NCBI GenBank assembly: GCA_000433875.1
Contig: HF993316.1
Span: 1 to 40,880 of the forward strand
Source of the DNA: Firmicutes bacterium CAG:884
Lineage (GTDB): Bacteria; Bacillota_I; Bacilli_A; RF39; UBA660
Reading direction: 5' to 3'
DNA: 40,880 nt
Numbering within the stretch: the first letter of the stretch is position 1; every line of letters begins with the position of its first letter. The notes under the pieces are model-generated. The model was not told where the DNA came from and ran no database searches. It saw nothing but the letters and a program-made list of their open reading frames with translations. Made by a program: the position numbers and the translations under genes. Positions 34,735 through 40,880 of this stretch are shown in pieces.

Positions 34735-35798
34735 ATAAAAAAATATTAATAAGTACCCTTTCACTTAATATAATTGGTTTAATTATGATTTATTCATCTT
34801 CTTCTATATGGGCTGAATATAAGTTTAATGATCAATTTAGATATTTAAAATATCAGACATTATTTATGATAGTTGGTATTATTTTAATAAAAATTATATC
34901 AAAAATAGATTTGAATTTTATCAAAAAAAGATCAAATGCTTTAATATTTATATGTTTGACACTTTTAGTACTTGTATTAATACCTGGAATTGGAAAAGTT
35001 AGAAATGGCTCGCGATCCTGGTTTGGAATTGGTAGTTTAGGTATTCAACCGAGTGAGTTTATGAAGATTGTTTTAATAATATTTACGGCAAAGTATTTAG
35101 AAAAAAATAAAAAAGAAATGAAAAGTATAAAAAATGGTGTAATGCCAATTCTATTAATGACAATATTAGTTTTTGGTTTAATAATGTTAGAGCCTGATTT
35201 AGGAACTGGTGTTATTATTACAGTTACAATAATTGCAATGATGTTTGTAAGTGGTGTTAAAATGAACTTTTTTGTTTTTATGGGTGTATTAGGTTTACTT
35301 GGAATAACTGGTTTAATCATAATTGCGCCGTATAGAATAAATAGAATTTTATCATTTATTGATCCTTGGAAAGATCCTCTTGGAACAGGGTTTCAAATAA
35401 TTCAATCTTTATATGCTATTGGACCTGGAGCTTTATTTGGTCTAGGTCTTGGTAATTCAAGACAAAAACATTTTTATTTACCAGAACCGCAAACGGATTT
35501 TATTTTTTCTATAATATGTGAAGAGTTAGGTTTTATAGGTGCTTCTATTATTGTTTTATTATTTGCTTTTATAACATTTGAGGGATTTAGAGTTGCACGC
35601 AAACAAAATGATTTATTTAAAAAATATTTGGCATTTGGAATAACTTTTTCTTTAGCTTTTCAATCTTCACTTAATTTAATGGTTGTTGTTGGATTAATAC
35701 CAGTAACAGGTGTTACTTTACCTTTTTTAAGTTATGGTGGTTCAAGTTTATTAATTAGTATGATAAGTATAGGAATATTATTAAATATATCAAAGTAA
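34731..35798 (+). CDS. ftsW: SEDS-family peptidoglycan glycosyltransferase FtsW/SpoVE
   Basis: 355-aa polytopic protein with about ten helices, polymerising lipid II in partnership with a class B PBP. Signatures: 'LIMIYSSSSIWAEYKF' at the start, 'GSRSWFGIGSLGIQPSEFMKI' near 95-115, 'LEPDLGTGVII' near 150, 'GLGLGNSRQKHFYLPEPQTD' near 235 and 'GVTLPFLSYGGSSLLISM' near the end. FtsW, RodA and SpoVE cannot be separated by eye; linkage with mraY and absence of elongation genes favours FtsW or SpoVE. The natural partner may be the class B PBP whose 3' half is at 38415. The start is set by the ATGA overlap with mraY. Confidence 0.93.
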
Positions 35799-35820
35799 AG
35801 CATCTATTATAGATGCTTTA
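35796..35820. terminator. Bidirectional terminator between ftsW and the PHP gene
   Basis: TAAAGCATCTAT and ATAGATGCTTTA are perfectly complementary around a one-base centre, effectively a 10-bp stem. It contains the ftsW stop region and the end of the convergent PHP gene. Confidence 0.8.
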
Positions 35821-36706
35821 TTAGTTTCATTTCTTTTATTTTTTGTTCTAAATTGTCAACGATTTTGTTTGATACAAACATTCCCATTTCTTGATCAAGT
35901 CTGTGAAAATCGCTACCAATCGTTTCAATTAAATTTAAACTTTCAGCAATATTTCGATATTGGATTCTTTGTTTGTTTGAAAAACGATTGCCATCTACTT
36001 CTATACCTGATAAACCATAAGATTTAAGTTCTTTACATATATTAATTAATGATTCCTTTTTTGTTCTAACTGTCATTGGATGTGCGAGTGATGTCGTGCC
36101 ACCACAGGAATCTATTAGTTCTATTGCGTCTCTTACATCGATTTTTTTAGTTTTAATACAATATTTTTTGCCATCTCTATTTAAGTATAAGTTATATGCT
36201 TCATTAACTGATTCAACGATTTTTAAATCTCTCATTGTCCTAGCTACATCATTTTTAGCAATAACAAATTCTTTTTGATATTTAAATATATCATTATTGA
36301 TTTCTACTATATTCTTTTTGTTTTGGTGGTATTCCATAGTATTTTGGGCAACATCACTTTCATCTATTTTTACACCGTCTTCTTTTAGATATTTGATTAT
36401 ATCATAAACTACATTTTCATTTTCAATTCTTATATCATCAAAGGCTTTTTCTACTTTATTTAAATCTTCAATACCATAACCTAAGATATGAGTTCCAGAT
36501 AAGGTTACATTCATTTCAATTGCTGGTATTATTTTTATGCCATATTTTTCAATTGCTTTTTTATAACCATTAAGTCCAATAATTGTTTCATGATCTGTAA
36601 TTGCAAGGGTTTTAATACCTCTTTTTTTTGCTTCTAATAAAAGAGTTGTTATATCTAGATCACCATCAGAATAAGTAGTATGTAAGTGCAAATCAATTTT
36701 TTCCAT
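35807..36706 (-). CDS. PHP-domain phosphoesterase
   Basis: 299-aa cytosolic metal-dependent phosphoesterase. The four PHP motifs are visible: 'DLHLHTTYSDGDLD' at the start, 'AITDHETIIG' near 37, 'GTTSLAHPM' near 195 and 'IGSDFHR' near 265. The layout, with a helical insertion at about residues 90-150, fits the YciV/RnpAM group, which includes 5'-3' exonuclease and 3',5'-nucleotide bisphosphatase members; which one cannot be decided. The SD AGGAGA is 5 nt from the ATG. It stands alone between terminators. Confidence 0.88.
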   Translation of the reverse strand: MEKIDLHLHTTYSDGDLDITTLLLEAKKRGIKTLAITDHETIIGLNGYKKAIEKYGIKIIPAIEMNVTLSGTHILGYGIEDLNKVEKAFDDIRIENENVVYDIIKYLKEDGVKIDESDVAQNTMEYHQNKKNIVEINNDIFKYQKEFVIAKNDVARTMRDLKIVESVNEAYNLYLNRDGKKYCIKTKKIDVRDAIELIDSCGGTTSLAHPMTVRTKKESLINICKELKSYGLSGIEVDGNRFSNKQRIQYRNIAESLNLIETIGSDFHRLDQEMGMFVSNKIVDNLEQKIKEMKLIKHL

Positions 36707-36756
36707 ATGTTTCTCCTACTAATATAATATCATTTTTTTAGAAATACTTGCAACAA

Positions 36757-36787
36757 AAAAGGATATTATCTTGAAAAATATCCTTTT
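36757..36787 (-). terminator. Terminator of the M23 peptidase operon
   Basis: AAAAGGATAT and ATATCCTTTT pair around an 11-nt loop; T-run TTTTTTG on the minus strand. It includes the last codons of the peptidase. Confidence 0.75.
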
Positions 36788-37962
36788 GAAAAATCTAATA
36801 TTTTGGTTGGATTAAATGAATTAGCATTGAAGCCATATGTTCCGGTTGAATATGATCCGTTTGAAACGCCAAAGTGCAAATGGGTTCCGTTAGTACACCA
36901 ATCATATCCGCCATTTTTCTTTCCGGTTCTTGTTGTTGCACTTGTTGAATCTCCGCCAACTTTACCGATTTCTGTAGTTGGTCCAACTATATCACCTTTA
37001 CTTACGCTTATTGATAATAAATGCATATAAACAGTTGTATAGATTTGATTATTTACTCTATGTTCAACGAATACTTGATTTCCCCCACAGCTACTTTTGA
37101 TTACAAGTCTAGTAACCATACCTGGTGCGGCTGCATATACTGGTGTTCCTTCTTTCATTCCGCCTAAATCAATTCCATAGTGAGCACCTGAACTAACTAG
37201 TTGGCCATTTGAATATACAGGATCACGATTAGATGTGTAATTGCTTGTTACCCATCCTTGCAATAGTGGATAAACAAAACCTTTAGAATTTGGTACTGTT
37301 TTACATATTCTTATATCTTGATATTCACCACATCCCATACTTTCGTATGTTTTGATTTCTTCTTTTATATATGCAATATCTTCTTCGATTGATGTTCCTT
37401 CTTCTCTTAATTCGCTGTTTCTTAGTGCTAGTGTTATTAGTTTATCTTCATAGCTAGCTTTATCTTTTTGTAGTTCTTCAGTTTTTTTCTTTAATTCAAC
37501 TTTAGTATTTTCAAGTTCATCAATTAAATCTTTTAATTCTTTGGAAAGATTATCATTATATTCTGTTAATTGTTTAATTACTGCATATCTATAGATGAAT
37601 TCTGTATAAGTTTTTGCTTCGAACAAATATTCTAAATATACATTTTCATTTGATGATGCTTGAAAATATTTAAGCAAATTATCTGTTTCTACTTGTTTTT
37701 GTTCAATTTCATTTTCGTTTATTTCTATTTTTTTACCGGCTTTTTCAATTTGAGCTTGAGCATCAGCAATATTATTTGTGATTGTATTTATTTCAGAGTT
37801 TATTTTTTCTACTTCTTCTTTATTTAATTTTTCTTGATTTTTAGATTCTGCAAGTTTTGCCTCTAGTTTTTTTAATTCTTTTCGCATATCTGCTAAGCTT
37901 TTAGCTTCAACGCCAAATGGTAATATTAATAGAATTAATAATAATATTATTTTTTTCTTCAT
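36766..37962 (-). CDS. Secreted M23 (LytM) peptidoglycan endopeptidase with coiled coil, EnvC-like
   Basis: 398 aa. A signal peptide (to about residue 20, 'LLLILLILPFGVEA') precedes a long coiled-coil region (about 22-210, K/E/N-rich heptads). The C-terminal LytM domain has zinc-binding 'SGAHYGIDLGGMKEG' near 258 and 'GTHLHFGVSNGSYS' near 360, with 'VYMHLLSI' between. All metal ligands (H..D and HxH) are present, so it should be an active wall hydrolase, unlike the degenerate EnvC/NlpD activators. The coiled-coil-plus-M23 layout is typical of division-linked hydrolases. Start at 37962 or the in-frame ATG at 37971; the signal peptide favours the shorter form. It lies 5-14 nt after the nucleotidyltransferase-like gene and shares its promoter. 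Confidence 0.9.
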   Translation of the reverse strand: MKKKIILLLILLILPFGVEAKSLADMRKELKKLEAKLAESKNQEKLNKEEVEKINSEINTITNNIADAQAQIEKAGKKIEINENEIEQKQVETDNLLKYFQASSNENVYLEYLFEAKTYTEFIYRYAVIKQLTEYNDNLSKELKDLIDELENTKVELKKKTEELQKDKASYEDKLITLALRNSELREEGTSIEEDIAYIKEEIKTYESMGCGEYQDIRICKTVPNSKGFVYPLLQGWVTSNYTSNRDPVYSNGQLVSSGAHYGIDLGGMKEGTPVYAAAPGMVTRLVIKSSCGGNQVFVEHRVNNQIYTTVYMHLLSISVSKGDIVGPTTEIGKVGGDSTSATTRTGKKNGGYDWCTNGTHLHFGVSNGSYSTGTYGFNANSFNPTKILDFSKGYFSR

Positions 37963-37976
37963 ATAAATCATCTGCC

Positions 37977-38354
37977 TTATAATGTTATTTTTTTTAAGTA
38001 GTCTTCGACTATTTTTCTTTTTATTTTGTCTTTTTCTCTGGTACTTGATTTTAGATATTCATAGTATTTAGTTATACTTTCTACGTTATATTTACCAACC
38101 TTTTCTATCTCCCAGGCTTTTGTATCAAGTACACATTCTACTTTGTCGTTTACATAGTACCAATTGTTTTCTTTAGAAACTAGATTGTATTTTTTGTTTA
38201 AATGTTCTAATCCTTTAGAGTTAACGGCAATATCTAAATCATTTGCTTCTTCATATAGATTTCTAAGAACTAAAGCGCCTGATGACAAAACATAGAAATC
38301 ATTAGTATCAAGTCCTAATTCTTCAATTGTTTCAATAAGTTCTAATTTATTCAT
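37977..38354 (-). CDS. Small nucleotidyltransferase-fold protein
   Basis: 125 aa. 'FYVLSSGALVLRNLYEEAND' followed by 'LDIAV' near residues 20-44 matches the minimal nucleotidyltransferase core (G-S/A...D-x-D), and 'VECVLD' near 74 may supply the third carboxylate. The C-terminal half is helical and basic. Such stand-alone proteins are seen next to many genes and as MNT-like toxin or antitoxin partners, but no HEPN or AbiEi gene is adjacent; the AbiEi-type regulator of this window is 30 kb away. The SD AGGAGGT is 6 nt from the ATG. It is first in a transcript with the M23 peptidase. Confidence 0.6.
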   Translation of the reverse strand: MNKLELIETIEELGLDTNDFYVLSSGALVLRNLYEEANDLDIAVNSKGLEHLNKKYNLVSKENNWYYVNDKVECVLDTKAWEIEKVGKYNVESITKYYEYLKSSTREKDKIKRKIVEDYLKKITL

Positions 38355-38393
38355 TTGTTACCTCCTTATTTAGCACATTGTAGCATCAAATTC

Positions 38394-38422
38394 ATTATAC
38401 CATATTTTTTTCTATTAGCCAA
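38394..38422 (-). promoter_or_regulatory. Promoter of the nucleotidyltransferase-M23 operon
   Basis: TTGGCT, 17 nt and TATAAT on the minus strand. The -35 lies in the last codons of the PBP fragment (GTTGGCTAA), so this operon is independent of the interrupted gene. Confidence 0.65.
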
Positions 38423-39422
38423 CCATTAATTTTATTGTTGATCCTTCTGTAAGTTTTGTTCCTTTTGTTGGTGATTGATAAATAACTTTTGTTCCGCTAC
38501 CTGAATATTCTACTTTAAAGTGTTTTAATTCTTTAATTGCTTCATTAACACTCATTCCAACAACATCATTAACGATATAACTTTTTTTATCGTTCCAATT
38601 ATATTTTTTATTAAATCCACCTTTAGATGGTTTTATATTTAAAGCATTTATACTATCAAGGAGTACTTCTCTAGCGATTGGTGCAGATACTGTACCACCA
38701 TATTGTGTAATTCCTTTGGGATAATCAATTGCAATATATACAACTACTTCAGGATCATCGGCTGGTAAAAAGCCAATGAAGGAAACAATATAATTGCCTA
38801 CCATATATACACCATTTTTTACTTTTTGAGCAGTACCTGTTTTACCACCTACTCGATAGTTTTCAATATATGCGTTTCTTCCGGTTCCGTTTGCAACGAC
38901 ACTTTCTAGTGCATATCTTACTTTAGTGCTTGTTTCTTCTGATATAACTTTTCTTACGATAGTAGGCTTATTTTCTTTTATAACGGTATTAGTAACTGGT
39001 TCATTTAATGACTTTACAATATATGGTTTCATTAAATAACCACCATTAATTGCTGCTGATACAGCAACTATTTGTTGGATCGGAGTTACACTGACACCTT
39101 GACCAAATGATGTTGTTGCAAGTTCCAAGTCACCTACTTTATCTAGATTAAATAAAATACCATTTTCTTCACCATTTAAATCTACTCCTGTTTTACTTCC
39201 AAATCCAAATTTCTTTATATAATTAAATAATTTTTCTTTGCCTAATTTGAATCCTAGACTAACGAAGCCTGTATTGCTTGGTGTTACTATCGGAACATAA
39301 AAAAGCATTTTTTTCTTTATTTTCAAGACTTCCACAATCAATTCCAGTGTTCTTATGTAGGCTATTTTGAATCTCTTTATCACCAAAAGAACATTTTTTT
39401 GGATAAAAATTTGATAACTCAA
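38415..39422 (-). CDS. 3' half of a SpoVD/FtsI-class PBP, interrupted by a recombinase element
   Basis: The authentic part begins at about residue 47 of this frame ('SNTGFVSLGFKLGKEKLF') and runs through 'FGFGSKTGVDLNGE', 'TSFGQGVSVTPIQ', the KTG box 'VGGKTGTAQK' and 'GFLPADDPEVVVYIAIDYPKG', to a single C-terminal PASTA domain. The catalytic SxxK serine and everything N-terminal to the SxN motif are absent; the SxN box is cut (PSN where NSxN is expected). The residues before it are translated element DNA, so the apparent start at 39422 is not real. No SD is present, so this piece alone is not functional. One PASTA domain and the tolerance of disruption favour SpoVD over an essential FtsI. The missing 5' half should lie beyond 40880. 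Confidence 0.85.
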   Translation of the reverse strand: MSYQIFIQKNVLLVIKRFKIAYIRTLELIVEVLKIKKKMLFYVPIVTPSNTGFVSLGFKLGKEKLFNYIKKFGFGSKTGVDLNGEENGILFNLDKVGDLELATTSFGQGVSVTPIQQIVAVSAAINGGYLMKPYIVKSLNEPVTNTVIKENKPTIVRKVISEETSTKVRYALESVVANGTGRNAYIENYRVGGKTGTAQKVKNGVYMVGNYIVSFIGFLPADDPEVVVYIAIDYPKGITQYGGTVSAPIAREVLLDSINALNIKPSKGGFNKKYNWNDKKSYIVNDVVGMSVNEAIKELKHFKVEYSGSGTKVIYQSPTKGTKLTEGSTIKLMVG

Positions 39423-40880
39423 GTTTTTTTATTTTGTTATCAATTTCTAATTCTCTGTATATTGTATCTGCATTAAAATTGAAATAAATAATTAATCTTA
39501 CATGTTTTCTATCGCCATTTATTTTTTCAACTTCTACTCTTTCAACTAATATTCTCATTAAATTAGGTAGCTCTTTTTGTAAATCAGCTTTTGAAGTAAG
39601 AGTATTTCTAACTTCTATTATTTTTTCCTTTAATTTTGTAATTTCTGCATTAGGATTATTAAGTGTATAAATTTTCTTTTTTAAGAAATTAATTTCATTA
39701 TTAAACTTATCGTTTCTTTTCTTAAACTCTAAATCATCAATCATTCCTTTAATACTCAAATCTAATAATTTATTCTTAAGACTCTCTATTTTTGTAATTT
39801 GATTGTTTATACTTCCAATATTATCAGAGCTATTATTACTGCTTATAATATTCTCATATTCATTTATTACCCCACTTAAATATTCTTTTTTATTATCTAT
39901 AAAATCACTAAATATTTGGATAAATATCTTGTCTAGATAATCTTCTCTTAAGATTGGTGAAGCACAGGCACCAACACCTTCTTCCTTATATTTTTTACAG
40001 AACCATGTAGGATTGTTTGTTCTATTACTTCCACCAGCCCTTATAAATACATTTCCACAATCCTTGCAGTATATAAATATTTGTACAAATATCTTATCTA
40101 GATATTCTTCTCTTAAGATTGGTGAAGCACAGGCACCAACTCCCTCAGTCTTATATTTCTTACAAGACCATGTAGGATTATTTGCTCTATTACTTCCTCC
40201 AGCTCTTATAAATACATTACCACAATCCTTACAATATAATAAACAGCTATATTTTGCAGTTTCTAAAGATTTTTCAGAATTTAGAATGTGTCTTGCAGGT
40301 GATTTTTTTCTCATCTCATGAAGTTCATTTGCTTTATTCCATAACTCTTCAGATACAATTGCTGGAACTCTATCATCTTTTTCAATTATTTGTCTTTCTT
40401 TTGGAACTTTTTTCTTTTTATGTGTTTTATAATTTTCAACCTCAGTAAGTCTTGCAGTATAATATCCTTTATATCTAGGATTAGTTAAAAATTTTGCCAT
40501 AGTTGTATCAGAATATGGTTCCCCTTTTGAATTTAAATATCCCATTTTTGCAAGATCTTGTCCTATCTTCTTAAGACCAACTTTCCCAGATACATAAGTT
40601 TCAAAAAGATAAGTAATTATTGGTGCTTCTGCTGGATTAATTTCATATCTTCCATCTTTTTTGAAATATCCAGTTAAATTACCACCAATAAGTTTTCTAT
40701 CTTTAATCATTCTATTAATACCAAATTTAACTCTTTCAGAAAGTTTTCTAACCTCATCTTGAGCCAAGCTTGACATAATTGTAAGTCTAAACTCCGAATC
40801 TTCCCCTATTGTATTAAGATTGTCTGATAAAAAATATACAATAACTCCCTGTTTTAATAAATACTCTGTATATTTTATAC
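39259..40880 (-). CDS. Large serine recombinase, 5' end beyond the window
   Basis: At least 539 aa visible; the frame stays open to the window edge. It begins inside the catalytic domain ('EDSEFRLTIMSSLAQDEVRK'), followed by the recombinase domain ('FETYVSGKVGLKKIGQDLAK', 'DTTMAKFLTNPRYKGYY'), the zinc-ribbon segment in two tandem copies ('CKDCGNVFIRAGGSNR', four Cys each), a coiled coil (about 40-125 codons before the end) and a basic tail. Large serine recombinases integrate and excise phage-like or skin-like elements. The reading frame runs through the integration junction, so its last 10 or so residues and stop codon (39259-39261) come from the PBP gene in another frame. The catalytic Ser is outside the window. 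Confidence 0.9.
   Translation of the reverse strand, partial: IKYTEYLLKQGVIVYFLSDNLNTIGEDSEFRLTIMSSLAQDEVRKLSERVKFGINRMIKDRKLIGGNLTGYFKKDGRYEINPAEAPIITYLFETYVSGKVGLKKIGQDLAKMGYLNSKGEPYSDTTMAKFLTNPRYKGYYTARLTEVENYKTHKKKKVPKERQIIEKDDRVPAIVSEELWNKANELHEMRKKSPARHILNSEKSLETAKYSCLLYCKDCGNVFIRAGGSNRANNPTWSCKKYKTEGVGACASPILREEYLDKIFVQIFIYCKDCGNVFIRAGGSNRTNNPTWFCKKYKEEGVGACASPILREDYLDKIFIQIFSDFIDNKKEYLSGVINEYENIISSNNSSDNIGSINNQITKIESLKNKLLDLSIKGMIDDLEFKKRNDKFNNEINFLKKKIYTLNNPNAEITKLKEKIIEVRNTLTSKADLQKELPNLMRILVERVEVEKINGDRKHVRLIIYFNFNADTIYRELEIDNKIKKLELSNFYPKKCSFGDKEIQNSLHKNTGIDCGSLENKEKNAFLCSDSNTKQYRLR
39285..40880. mobile_element. End of an integrated element inserted in a PBP gene
   Basis: PBP homology starts abruptly at about 39273-39288 and recombinase sequence lies directly on the other side. 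The exact core cannot be set without the other junction. The element continues beyond the window. The recombinase gene points toward the 3' half of the target, the layout of developmentally excised elements in sporulation genes. Confidence 0.7.
39910..40239 (-). repeat. Tandem 165-bp duplication of the recombinase zinc-ribbon
   Basis: 39910-40074 and 40075-40239 are direct repeats with a 165-bp (55-codon) period. The proteins differ at only a few positions (for example SCKKYKTEG versus FCKKYKEEG), while several silent changes separate the DNA copies. All four cysteines are kept in both. Confidence 0.9.

Noticed and set aside
37977..38354. AbiEii toxin partner for the AbiEi-type regulator
   Set aside because: It is only 125 aa, lacks the AbiEii C-terminal domain and lies 30 kb away in a different operon.
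39288..39422. N-terminal residues of the PBP fragment frame
   Set aside because: They are the recombinase 3' region read in another frame and have no PBP similarity or SD.

Overview
The window is AT-rich chromosomal DNA of a low-GC Gram-positive bacterium (Bacillota). It carries ftsA-ftsZ, T-box leaders in front of gltX and proS, strong Shine-Dalgarno sequences, and TTGACA/TATAAT promoters with 17-nt spacers. UGA is used as a stop codon (for example in the mraY/ftsW ATGA overlap), so this is not a Mycoplasma-type genetic code. A full-length SigK-type sporulation sigma factor with a pro-sequence places the organism in, or recently derived from, an endospore-forming lineage. My guess is an uncultured gut Bacilli or small-genome Clostridia relative; the species cannot be told from the sequence.

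Layout, left to right; most genes are on the minus strand. 1-3.5 kb: membrane-anchored beta-propeller protein, then ftsZ and ftsA. 3.5-7.1 kb: unknown 446-aa gene divergent from sigK across a perfect inverted repeat, then a two-gene unit of an AbiEi-type regulator and a TtcA-like tRNA thiolase. 7.1-7.67 kb: no intact protein gene, but two convergent promoters, a structured small RNA and a frameshifted tiny hydrophobic ORF, which together look like a type I toxin-antitoxin locus. 7.67-10.6 kb: ABC-2 exporter and a DUF3298-type secreted protein. 10.6-13.3 kb: cysteine desulfurase, pentapeptide-repeat protein and a thioredoxin-CcdA fusion. 13.4-16 kb: large surface protein with recently duplicated 75-residue repeats and a beta-helix. 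16-22.8 kb: murC, a formate/nitrite-type channel, T-box-gltX, an amidoligase-like gene and T-box-proS. 22.8-32.3 kb: a same-strand gene train holding a deacetylase with a PASTA domain, murF, two small membrane-anchored proteins, the site-2 protease RseP, a 1479-residue pilin-like Ig-domain protein with a cysteine-rich tail, and a small membrane protein. 32.4-36.7 kb: a 36-codon basic ORF, yvcK, mraY-ftsW and a PHP phosphoesterase. 36.7-40.9 kb: M23 endopeptidase, orphan nucleotidyltransferase-fold protein, and the 3' half of a SpoVD/FtsI-class penicillin-binding protein cut by a large serine recombinase whose 5' end lies outside the window.

The unifying theme is the cell envelope: peptidoglycan precursor synthesis (MurC, MurF, MraY), its regulation (YvcK), polymerisation and division (FtsW, FtsA, FtsZ, the PBP), remodelling (M23, deacetylase) and surface display (giant pilin-like protein, repeat adhesin, TasA-like protein). 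The best candidates for undescribed biology are the recombinase-split PBP gene, where the recombinase reading frame runs into the target gene; the giant pilin-like protein and its small neighbours; the putative type I toxin-antitoxin pair with a broken toxin; and the AbiEi regulator coupled to a tRNA thiolase instead of to its usual toxin.
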